NCBI RefSeq assembly: GCF_030936135.1
Contig: NC_082594.1
Coordinates: 22,921,553 to 22,985,552 of the forward strand
Length of the DNA: 64,000 bases
DNA from: Gavia stellata
Taxonomy: Eukaryota; Chordata; Aves; Gaviiformes; Gaviidae
Direction: 5' to 3'
The translations under genes and the position numbers were made by a program. Shown piece by piece: positions 26,633 through 35,081 of the stretch (position 1 is its first letter; every line of letters starts with the position of its first letter). Below the pieces are notes generated by a model that was not told where the DNA came from, did not search any database, and saw only the letters and a program-made list of their open reading frames with translations.

Positions 26633-26818
26633 ATGGCCGGGGAGCGGGCGGCGGGGAGCGCGCAGGAGGGCGGGGGGGCCGCGCGCGCGTCTTCGCCCGG
26701 TGGCGGCGGCGGGAGCGCGCTCCCCGCCCGCCCTTTCATCTGCTCCTTCCCCGACTGCGATGCCACCTTCAACAAGGCCTGGAGGCTGGACGCTCACCTC
26801 TGCCGGCACACGGGCCAG
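26633..26818 (+). CDS. GTF3A: GTF3A coding exon 1
   Basis: Encodes residues 1-62: an Ala/Gly/Ser-rich N-terminus with a run of five Gly (23-27), then complete zinc finger 1 (C37, C42, H55, H59). It ends in phase 0 at CCAG before the donor GTGAGC. The exon lies inside a CpG island and its first 50 bases are very G-rich. Confidence 0.93.
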
Positions 26819-29800
26819 GTGAGCCGGGCCGGCCGGCGCTGGGCAGCGCGGCGGTAGCCTGAGGGAGCAGCGACGCGGGGTTCCCGCTTGGGCCTCCCAG
26901 TCGGCAGGGGAGGGAGGTTTTGTGTGGCTGAGGTGAGGGGCGCCGTGCCGGGGCCCGGCAGGCGGGTGGCGGCCTGCGCGGCTCGGGGCCAGGGCTGCCC
27001 CGGGCCTTGCTGGCGTCGGCCCCCTCGGGGCGGTCGGGCAGCCTGCTTTGGGTGCCCAGACACCGTGGGGGCTGCGTGGGTTGTGGCTGAAGTACCGCCG
27101 CCGGGGCATCCCGCGGGAGGCAGGCTCCTGGAAACAGCTGAGCCCCCTGCGCTGTGGTTTGTCGTCTCTCAACAACCCTCTCTCTTTCAGAGGCCGTATG
27201 TTTGCGAGTACGAAGGCTGCGGTAAAGGTTTCACGAGAGATTTTCACCGCGCTCGACACCTTCTTACGCACACTGGGGAAAAGCCGTTTGCGTAAGGCCG
27301 AATTTTTTACTTCTTAAAATGGTTTACGCTTGTCTTTATGGAAATGGAAGGGGAGTTAAAACTGATGTGTGGGTGGTATAGAGCATGATTTGGTATCATG
27401 AGTACTGCCATAACAGTGTGCACACAGGGTGAGACATGGGCAATCTCCTTAGCCTAAGACCTCCTGTCTGGCAGTGATCCATAACAGATGCTCAAAGGAA
27501 TGGGCAGATCTCCCCCTAGAATACAGAATTAAAAGAAAGAAGGGCAGCTATTTCCTATTACTAAGCCCTTAATAGCTGCATGTCATGGATTAGGAGCTAG
27601 GAATTCCTGTGTGTTTTATTAAAAATCTTCTCTGATATGTTTTTCAGTGGCTTTTGAGTGTAACTTAGCCTCTGGCTTTTCGTGTCTTTAAAGCAAACTT
27701 TTATATTTGGGTTGTGTGTTTCGGTTATTCTTCGTGTATTCCTCTTGTCCAATGATTTCTGTATCTGCCTAGGAAACAAATCACTGTCTGAGAGTGATAA
27801 TAAAAAAATGCAGTTCATTTGCAGGTGCACAGCTGATGGATGCAATCAGAAATTTGGAACAAAAGCGAACTTAAAGAAGCACATTGAGCGCAAGCATGAA
27901 AATCAGCAAAAGCAATATGTGGTGAGTAATTACCTTTGATACTGTAAAGTGGAGGCTGAGCAAGCCCCTTTTTCTGTATCTAGTGAAAAACTTCAATTTG
28001 TTATTGTGCGGTACTTCTATGAGTTCAAATACTGTGACTGGGATTTCAGCAAATACATGTGGACTAGGCTGTCATTATTTGGCCTCTAATGATAACTTAA
28101 TTTCCTAAATAGTGCGACTTTGAAGGCTGTAACAAGTGTTTCAGGAAACATCAACAACTTAAAGTTCATCAATGTCACCACACCAATGAACCTCCCTTCA
28201 AGTAGGTGGATAATTTTAATAATGAACTTTTAACAATTCCATTTAAACATTATAGATGAAAACAGGTGCCTTTTCTTAACCTTTTCATTGATGTGGCCTT
28301 TAAAAAAAAAAAAAACCCACAAAACCAAAACTGGCATGAATTTGTAGTCATGGCTGCAAGTACATTTCTTGTACTAGTTCTTTGCTCACTAGTGTGTTTA
28401 GAGAAACAGTCTCGGTGCTGTGTAACTTCAGCATTCCAGACATTTTCTTAGGATTTGCTACAGGTTCACAGGAAAAATAAACAAAAAACCCTCACTTTTG
28501 AGTTCACACAGTCTGAAATACAAGCATAAGAGCTTGCACGGTGATGAAAAATGCAGCTACCTCTGTTTTCCAGTAAAAAGTAGTGGCTTGGCTAACATTG
28601 AAGTGAGTAGTAGCTTAAAAAAGGTGAGAAGCTTGGATGCCAACCTGAGAAGCTGTGCATTGCAACTCCATTATTTACATGACACATCAGTATAGATCTG
28701 ATGAAAGCAGAGTTTAGTCTTGTATTTCTTAAAGGTGGAACACACTTTACAGGAGTGTTCCACTTACGTGAAGTGCGCTAGTAGGCTGGGTGACAGGCAC
28801 AAAAATACTGTCAGTGCTTCTGCTACTGCTGTGACTGCTAGATCTGTACAAGCCACTTAAATCATCCACTTCCTATGTCTCTTTTATGTTTGAAGAGTCT
28901 ACTGTATAGGGAGGATATGAGGCTTGATTCTTTAGCTAAAGCTTAACTTGCTGTATATGTGGAAATCATACTATAGTTTTAACTCTCGGGAGGATCAGAG
29001 TCCTCTGTTGGAAACATAGTATGGAATTTACTTTTAGAAGGGGGTGGAGGGGATACAGAATAGATCTCTAGGCAAGGGGAAACTTGGATTATTTTGTCTG
29101 CTTTAATTGTTTTGACTTATGTGGATGCAGTGAAAGAAATTAAACCAGTGTACTTTATACCTAGATGTAATAATGAAGGATGTGGAAAGTACTTTTCTAC
29201 TCCAAGTCGACTAAAGCGACACGAGAAGATACATGAAGGTAATACAGTTTTTCTTCTTGCCTCAATTATGTTTTAGGAAAGGAAAAAGGACTTCTTCCAG
29301 TACAGAGAGTATGCAGGGATGTACGACAGACATGAAAGTATTCTGGGCCTAGTGATCCAGACAGACAAAACAAGAACACTGGTTTTGAATAGTCAAATGG
29401 GATACAATTGCAAGGCATTGCAGTGCTCAGTTACAATGTACTCGCAGCAGGCTGAACAGAGCACAGGGTTCCTTTGGTCATTTCTTCTACTGTGCTTCCT
29501 TGTCAATAATCCGTCTTCCAGAGATGGGCTAACGGTTAAGGCACCAGCCTAGACCTCCAGAGGTTAGGATGAGTTGCCAGTTCCGCCACAAATTTCCTAT
29601 GGAGCCTTGGCAAAACCATGTAGGCTCGCATTTTTAAAGTTATTAATGTACCTATGTGAAGGGTACTTCAGTGGAATCGTCAGGAGGTGGTCATGTATGT
29701 TAGAGCTAATCCTGCTACACTCGTGTCCATTTTTTCAGTACTATTGACAGCTAACCCCCTTTCCAGCACTAGGAAAAAAGAAAACAAACCCAAGGGACTA

Positions 29801-31782
29801 GGAAGACTATCCAAAATCTGTGAATCGTACTGTACTCCTTTACTAAGACAGGGACTTGTTCGTAGTTGTTTGACCTTCCCAGTCCTGGGATTTAAATAGT
29901 GTTGACTTTCTGTGGTTCGTTTAAAAACCATCCTGTCTGCTTGATCGAATGGTAGAGTCTCTTAAAGAATATTACTATATGGTCAAGATGTTATGTTTAT
30001 ATTATGTAGTACAAATATTTATATAAAATAATACATATCATTACAGTTATTTTCATCTATTTGAGTGAAAGTGTATGGCTAGTGAGGAAGTAGTTTTACT
30101 GAAGCAAGGAGAGAGTTTCAGAAAACCATTTAGGTTGGAAAAGACTTCTGGAGGTCATCTGGTCCAACTCCCTGCTGAAGGTGGGGTCCGTTAGACCAGG
30201 TTGCTGAGGGCTGCGTCCAGTCAAGTTTTGAATGTTTCCAGGGGTAGGGATTCCACAGCCTCTCTGGACAACTTGTGTCAGTGATATAAGGTTTCTTCTT
30301 TAAATACGTTAGATTTTCTCATGTTCTAATTTGTGTTCATTGCCTTGTGTCCCATCACCATGCAGTATGGGAGGAGAGGAGAAATACTGGCCTTTCGTTT
30401 TCAAATGCTGGAAGTGGACTTCCCCCTTGTAAAACTGGACTGTTTGCCAGAACTTTTGTGATTGTAAACATTTGCCCTGTCTAACAGGCTATGCGTGCAA
30501 GAAAGAAAACTGCTCATATACTGGAAAAACTTGGACAGAGCTTCTGAAACATAATAAAGTCAGTCATACAGGTAAACTCCACATGCTTTAGTAAATAGAA
30601 CTTAATTTTTGATACAAATAGGAAAGAAACTGCTAATTTGAAGAGGAGTCCTTGCTGAACTCATTTCATCAACTTGTCATTATGTCTATACAAACTTGTT
30701 TACTAACACTTCATTGGTAAAATGGTTGTCACTCTGGCTAGACCTTTAACTGATGAAAGTGTTACTCAGTATACTAACTTTGTGATCCAGTTAACGAGAA
30801 ATTATAGAATATAGGATTTTGGATCTGGAAAATTCATACTGCATTATTCTCTTCCGGTCTCAGAATTCCTTGCATTGCATGTGGATTTTAGCACTGTTGT
30901 AGAGGACTACTAGGTTTGATTCTGAGCTCCTTTAAGAAGCTGTTAACTTATACTCTGCCGTCTCTCTCCCACTTAGAGCCGATAGTTTGCAATCAGTGTT
31001 GCAAAACTTTTAAACGGAAAGATTACCTCAAGCAGCATCAAAAAACACATGCTGTGGTGAGGGAAGTCTGCCGGTGCCCGAGAGAAGGATGTGGGAGAAC
31101 TTACACAACTGTATTTAACCTTCAAAGTCATATCCTCTCTTTTCATGAGGAGAAAAAACCATTCTCCTGTGATTATCCAGGCTGTGGAAGAGTGTTTGCA
31201 ATGAAGGTATGTATTTTTACGCTGTCCTAATCTGAATCACATAATCTGAAATGATAAACCTAACTCTTTTGTCTTTTCCCTGTTCTTTGTAACTGTAGCA
31301 GAGCCTAGCAAGGCACACAGTTGTACATGATCCTGACAAGAGAAAGCTGAACTCAAAAGTAAGTTACACTATTGAAAAAGTCCTCTCAACCATACCCTAT
31401 CGCTTCAGAGGAGGGTAAACATTATGTGTTTTAGAGTGTGACTTCAAGCAAGAAAACAGGCCAGCTATCTACTTAATTTGGGAGGTTCTTATTTTCTGAA
31501 GCTCCTTTAAATAATGCAGTGCTGGCCAATTCACTAATTTCTTCTCCCCACCCCTCCCCTTCCCCATTAGTAGTCTTTGCTCCATAGATAACTTGCTAAT
31601 TTTGAATTTATTTCTGCCAGGCAAAGCGTTCTCGTCCTAAGAGGAGCTTAGCCTCTCGCCTGAGTGGCTACATTCCTCCTAAAACGCAGCCAGGAAAGGA
31701 TGTGGTTGTGACAGAAAGCAAGACAATGGATAAGCCCACGGAAAATGAAATACCAACTGTTGAAATTCTGACTCTGCAGTAA
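26633..31782 (+). CDS. GTF3A: Transcription factor IIIA (TFIIIA), complete nine-exon coding region
   Basis: TFIIIA is the nuclear zinc-finger protein that binds the internal control region of 5S rRNA genes to start RNA polymerase III transcription. It also binds 5S rRNA itself as a storage and export RNP. I joined nine exons (26633-26818, 27191-27291, 27825-27921, 28113-28201, 29165-29238, 30488-30571, 30977-31206, 31299-31358, 31621-31782), all with GT-AG introns and matching phases, giving 360 codons plus stop (human about 365). Nine C2H2 fingers are intact, with Cys/Cys/His/His at 37/42/55/59, 67/72/85/89, 97/102/115/120, 129/134/147/151, 159/164/177/181, 186/191/204/209, 215/218/231/235, 244/249/262/267 and 275/280/293/297. 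The TWT stretch in finger 6 and the C-terminal [15 protein letters not shown] motif (314-328) are TFIIIA hallmarks; the latter is the activation motif known from Xenopus. The ATG at 26633 (followed by G) was chosen because it gives a family-like N-terminus, but the frame stays open upstream. MTIF3 converges 120 bp beyond the stop. Confidence 0.96.
27191..27291 (+). CDS. GTF3A: GTF3A coding exon 2
   Basis: Follows the acceptor TCTCTTTCAG and ends in phase 2 before GTAAGG. It encodes residues 63-95 and two bases of codon 96: finger 2 (C67, C72, H85, H89) and the canonical TGEKP linker. The frame closes directly at TAA if the intron is read through, which supports this splice site. Confidence 0.94.
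27825..27921 (+). CDS. GTF3A: GTF3A coding exon 3
   Basis: Follows the acceptor TTTGCAG and ends in phase 0 before GTGAGT. It carries finger 3 (C97, C102, H115, H120), with four residues between the histidines, and the conserved [11 protein letters not shown] linker. The first base completes the Ala codon begun in exon 2. Confidence 0.94.
28113..28201 (+). CDS. GTF3A: GTF3A coding exon 4
   Basis: Encodes finger 4 (C129, C134, H147, H151) and the TNEPPFK linker leading to finger 5. The acceptor is CTAAATAG and the donor GTAGGT, leaving phase 2. The exon is short (89 bp) and is recognisable only from the finger spacing and the matching phase of exon 5. Confidence 0.93.
29165..29238 (+). CDS. 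GTF3A: GTF3A coding exon 5
   Basis: Encodes finger 5 (C159, C164, H177, H181), including the conserved [12 protein letters not shown] stretch. The acceptor is ATACCTAG and the donor GTAATA, leaving phase 1. At 74 bp it is the second-shortest coding exon of the gene, after exon 8 (60 bp). The following intron (1249 bp) carries a SINE and a CR1 fragment. Confidence 0.93.
29515..29665 (+). mobile_element. GTF3A: MIR-like amniote SINE in GTF3A intron 5
   Basis: A tRNA-derived head (GGGCTAACGGTTAAGGCACC, then a B-box-like region) is followed by CAGTTCCGCCACAAATTTCCTATGG and a CCTTGGCAAAACCATGTAGGCT core, in the same order as MIR/CORE-SINEs of amniotes. It is diverged, hence old. Confidence 0.65.
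30118..30370 (-). mobile_element. GTF3A: Old CR1 3' end in GTF3A intron 5
   Basis: Reads on the plus strand as TTTAGGTTGGAAAAGACTTC, GGTCATCTGGTCCAACTCCC, GACCAGGTTGCTGAGGGC and CCACAGCCTCTCTGGACAAC, the reverse complement of a CR1 3' UTR. It is more diverged than the other avian CR1 copies here and lacks the terminal octamers. Confidence 0.88.
30488..30571 (+). CDS. GTF3A: GTF3A coding exon 6
   Basis: Encodes finger 6 (C186, C191, H204, H209) with the TFIIIA-typical [10 protein letters not shown] core. In TFIIIA this finger and its neighbours contribute to 5S RNA binding. The acceptor is CTAACAG and the donor GTAAAC, which is weaker than average. It leaves phase 1. Confidence 0.92.
30977..31206 (+). 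CDS. GTF3A: GTF3A coding exon 7
   Basis: The longest coding exon (230 bp). It encodes finger 7 (C215, C218, H231, H235; the only finger with two residues between the cysteines), finger 8 (C244, C249, H262, H267) and the Cys half of finger 9 (C275, C280). The [20 protein letters not shown] segment (241-260) is strongly TFIIIA-like. It ends in phase 0 before GTATGT. Confidence 0.95.
31299..31358 (+). CDS. GTF3A: GTF3A coding exon 8
   Basis: A 60-bp phase-0 exon supplying the His half of finger 9 (H293, H297) and the VVHDPDK linker to the C-terminal tail. The acceptor is AACTGTAG and the donor is a perfect GTAAGT. Without it the last finger could not bind zinc. Confidence 0.93.
31621..31782 (+). 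CDS. GTF3A: GTF3A coding exon 9 (last)
   Basis: Starts after TTTCTGCCAG. It encodes a basic segment, the conserved activation motif (314-328) and a variable acidic/hydrophobic end (EILTLQ), then TAA at 31780-31782. The variable end diverges from mammals, as is usual for the TFIIIA C-terminus. Confidence 0.94.
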   Translation, partial: AKRSRPKRSLASRLSGYIPPKTQPGKDVVVTESKTMDKPTENEIPTVEILTLQ

Positions 31783-31838
31783 AGGTTAACTGAGACAACT
31801 TTCTTCATGGAATGACCACTGCAAAGCTCAACAATAAC

Positions 31839-31844
31839 TTTATT
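31839..31844 (-). terminator. MTIF3: Poly(A) signal AATAAA for MTIF3
   Basis: The plus strand reads TTTATT, so the minus strand has a canonical AATAAA 58 bases beyond the MTIF3 stop. Cleavage 10-30 bases further on would put the MTIF3 transcript end about 30-50 bp from the GTF3A stop codon. The predicted 3' UTR is therefore very short, although distal sites cannot be excluded. Confidence 0.7.
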
Positions 31845-31895
31845 AAGTTTATAGTCCTTTTTTTAAATAAGAAATCAATATTGTTTATACCTCTT

Positions 31896-31901
31896 CATAA
31901 A
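31896..31901 (+). terminator. GTF3A: Candidate variant poly(A) signal (CATAAA) for GTF3A
   Basis: No canonical AATAAA was seen on the plus strand in the few hundred bases after the GTF3A stop. CATAAA, 113 bases after the stop, is the nearest plausible single-base variant. If used, the GTF3A mRNA would end inside MTIF3 coding exon 3 as an antisense overlap. This is weak evidence. Confidence 0.3.
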
Positions 31902-31902
31902 G

Positions 31903-32115
31903 TCACTGCTGCAACTCACTTGACTTCAGATCTTCATTTTCATCTTTCTTTACTGGACTGTTTTTCTGTTTTTCCATCTTCTGGTATGCTTTCAACTCTT
32001 TGTCAGACATGTGTCTGAAAATACAGGTACTCACTCCTTCTCTAGTAACTTTTGGCTTGGAAAGATAAGTGGCTTTCTCAGAGACAGACTCCAAAATCTG
32101 ATCAAAAAGCATCAA
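31903..32115 (-). CDS. MTIF3: MTIF3 coding exon 3 (last)
   Basis: 213 bp after the acceptor TTCTTTTCAG. It encodes residues 204-273: the end of the IF3 C-terminal domain ([12 protein letters not shown]) and a Lys/Glu/Ser-rich tail. The stop codon TGA is at 31905-31903, only 120 bp from the GTF3A stop on the other strand. Confidence 0.93.
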   Translation of the reverse strand: MMLFDQILESVSEKATYLSKPKVTREGVSTCIFRHMSDKELKAYQKMEKQKNSPVKKDENEDLKSSELQQ

Positions 32116-35081
32116 CTGAAAAGAAGGAGAAAAACAGGAACTAAATGCACAAACACAGGTAGAAAAATATTTCAGGCTCTTCTGTAATAACATTATCTTC
32201 TGTTTGTGGTTTATCTGTTAGCTGAAATGAGCTAGTTGCTAGCCCTGGTTTAAGCAGTTCAATTTGTCCTTTCCTAACCATTTGTTCTTTACTCATAAGC
32301 AGGTTTAGGAAAGTTACCAGAAGGATTAAGCCATTTCCTAATACTTACGTTGAATTCCCGACTCATCCTGTTTTGCTGTTTAAAGGTATCCGTGAAAGTG
32401 ATTACAACTGCATCTGACTCCTCCCCACCTGCCTGTTCCACTAGATTATCCCTCCTGCTACCCTTTCCCTGTGAATTCAGTTTCCTATAAAAAGTTTTGT
32501 GCCTTTTGGACAAAGTGGTATCAAATTTTTTTCCAGCAATTTAGTAGAAAGACTCATCAAGAAAACCTAATTCACTACACACATGAAAAGGAAAAAGAAA
32601 ATCTTACATGGAATCTTTGTAAAAAAGCCATTTGTGCAAATGGCAATGAAGACAAGTCTCAAGGCCCTATAACTGTACTAGTAAGTTGCCACCAGCTCCC
32701 TAACATCTTTATAGACATTTACTTTGCCAGTCTTGGAACATTCTAGTAGTTTTCCGCACAGCAGTGGAAAACTAACCTTGGCCACAGCTGCACAAATCGA
32801 TCTTCAGAAGAACAGTTAGGTTATCGAAATAATCCAGCTAAAGTACAGCAGAATTTTTTTAAACCCTACTGTTAAAACTTTTCAGTGAGTGAGCTGGCGT
32901 AAGGCATAGATGGGAAAATCTCACCAGTCCAATTAATAAGGTGGTGCTGCAAAGGTAGTAGGAACTGCTTATGCTCTGCTGTCAAAGCCAGTATTATAAC
33001 TGCATTCTTAAGAAAGCATGGTATTTGAATTGTCTCTATAGGACTATTTTTCTACAACTGCAGTGTTTGAACAGATGCAGCTTAAGGTGGGGCAACCATT
33101 ACGTTCATGGGACTTAGACCTTTGCTTATTTTATCAGTGCATTTAAAAAAATGGCAGTACTGAATAGGGGAAGTTAATACAAGTACACCTATTTCATGAA
33201 ATTGATTGGTCCAACTTTCAGGAGTGCACTTACCATGTCTGTATTGCTATCTTTTGCTTGCCGGATGGTAACTTTAACATGGTGTTTCTTTTCAATCCAC
33301 TGTGCTATCTGTTTTGTCTTGGTCTCTAAGTCGTTCTTGGCAATAGCTGAAGAAAAGGATAACTCCTTCTGAACCATGCCTGTTTAAAACACAAGTCAAA
33401 CTGTGTTGACTTCACATTTGACAAACCTGTATTGGTTGCTTTCTTTCAACAACCTATGGTGCTTTGTCTGCTTAACTCCCTTCTCCCGTGCTGCCTTCTC
33501 ATACACAGAGCATCCCAATCACATTGTCTCAGCATGCACCACTCTCACCTTAGAAGGTGGCTACTTGGTATCTCACACTCACTGCCATAATTGGGAGACT
33601 GAGTGCATGTATGAGGCACACAGGGAAATCTCTTCGGGGTCAGAAGGCTTAAAGTATTTTTATTTTAATTACAATTTTGTTCATACCACCCACAATGCAG
33701 GTCTAACAAAGATAAACAGGTAAGCATTGGAATGAATGACTTAGTGTGCGAATTCCTACATTCTGCACATAGTATAGCTGAATGGAAAAGATTTGAAGTT
33801 AGACATCTCTTCACCTTGAGCCCATTTTCTTGAATGGTGAAGTGCAGTATTCAGCTGGAAATAATGCCTTGTAATATATTTGAACAATTTATGGTCTCTT
33901 CCTCCTTAAAGATTATCTAAATTAGTTACCATTTGAATAATCTCTTTGTAGTTTCTTGAACAGAAAAACTCACTACCACAATAGTGCTCTCCTCTAAAAT
34001 CAGAATTCTACCCATAGCACAGATACCTGCATTAGCCTGAGGTTAAGATAAGAGGATACAAAGTCAGATGCCTTTTCCAAAACCTCTTTGCCAAACTCAG
34101 TTTGTTAAACTGCTGGAGCAAGCTGACTTAAGAAAAAACACCAAAAAGTGTTCAATGTTAAAAAAGTTGTTCTCTTACTCTGTACAAGAAAGGGATCCAG
34201 ACTTTGTCTTCCTAGCAGCAAGCTAGGAGTGACTACTGGGGACAAAATTATATTGGTGTTTCTGGTGCTCGGTTTGTAAAAGCTACCTGTCACTTTATGC
34301 CTTAGTGAAAGAACAGAAATTCAGTGAGTCTCATAGAACCAGAGACTAGTAATATTCACTTACATAAAAACAGATTTAAAAAAAAAAAAGCTAGCAGATG
34401 CCAAAATAGTAAATCCTGAGAAGGCAATAGAAGGCTTCTCTGTGAAAGACTATACTAATCCAAAATTTTATTTTCACCACTGCAAATCCTTAATAGCATG
34501 GACTGCAGCGACATTGCTTTGGATTTACACAAATGCAAGAGGATTTCATCCTCTGAAACCACTTTTAATGCAGCATTTTTCAGAGTGCTCAGTGTTATTG
34601 CATCAACAATGTACATACCTGGTTTTGGACTTGCTTTTTTCTTCTCTGCACGTTTAAGCTGTTCTTCATGAATCTGCTGCCCAGTCATTAGTCTGTATAC
34701 AGGAGGTTCTGCATTCTCACGAAGGAGAACCAGTTTCAGGTCATGTTGATCCATAAGTTTGAGTGCCTCTGCTCGGTGCACATTTCCTAAGCTCTCTCCA
34801 TCCTGGTTGATTAAGTGCAAAATCCGATAGGGAATTCTTCGCCCAACGCTTCCAAATGCTGCTTTGCTTTTTGGTTCAGTGTGAGATTTTTCAGCTGTAC
34901 AAAATGGTTGAGTAAGTCCAAACACAACTGACTTTCTAGGGTCAGGTACCGTCATCCAGCATGGAGAAAAGACCTTCTTCTGTGGTGTTTGTGTCAGAAG
35001 AGTACCAAAGAATCTCTTTGCATATCTATTCTCATTTCTGGTTGCTTGACATAGAAGTTTCATCACGCAAAAGGTAGACAT
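31903..35081 (-). CDS. MTIF3: Mitochondrial translation initiation factor IF-3, complete three-exon coding region
   Basis: MTIF3 binds the mitochondrial small ribosomal subunit, promotes subunit dissociation and helps fMet-tRNA and start-codon selection. Joining 35081-34619, 33379-33234 and 32115-31903 on the minus strand gives 273 aa (human 278), with GT-AG introns and compatible phases. Residues 1-35 are rich in Arg/Lys and Ser/Thr with very few acidic residues ([19 protein letters not shown]), as expected for a mitochondrial presequence. Residues 81-135 ([20 protein letters not shown]... through YRLMTG) match the IF3 N-terminal domain. Residues 140-153 form a charged linker, and 158-240 match the IF3 C-terminal domain ([27 protein letters not shown]). 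The tail (241-273) is charged. The start ATG lies one base after a splice acceptor (CCTCAG-A-ATG), so upstream exons are non-coding. I saw no second-exon alternative between 33234 and 32115. Confidence 0.95.
33234..33379 (-). CDS. MTIF3: MTIF3 coding exon 2
   Basis: 146 bp from acceptor TTTAAACAG to a perfect GTAAGT donor. It encodes residues 155-203, the first half of the IF3 C-terminal domain, including the LSFSS and [10 protein letters not shown] segments that are conserved among mitochondrial IF3 proteins. Confidence 0.93.
34619..35081 (-). CDS. MTIF3: MTIF3 coding exon 1
   Basis: Encodes residues 1-154 and the first base of codon 155: the presequence, a poorly conserved region and the whole IF3 N-terminal domain. 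The exon itself begins one base upstream (35082), after TTCCTCAG. It ends before a GTATGT donor. The frame also stays open 10 codons upstream (to 35111), but that part is intron. Confidence 0.94.

Larger units (their letters stand above)
26390..27130. promoter_or_regulatory. GTF3A: CpG island and promoter of GTF3A
   Basis: CpG density and GC content rise abruptly near 26390 and fall after about 27130, covering exon 1 and most of intron 1. A cluster of GC boxes of the Sp1/KLF type (CCCCGCCCCGCCCC) lies around 26537-26550. There is no obvious TATA box, so this is probably a housekeeping-type dispersed promoter. Confidence 0.8.

Noticed and set aside
26495-27271. 258-codon minus-strand frame over GTF3A exons 1-2
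   Set aside because: Antisense shadow in a CpG island; Pro/Arg/Gly-rich, no family features, and it overlaps verified GTF3A exons.
32289-32513. 74-codon minus-strand frame between MTIF3 coding exons 2 and 3
   Set aside because: It looked like a possible extra exon, but exon 2 joins exon 3 in phase and matches the IF3 family across the junction. This frame has no IF3 similarity.
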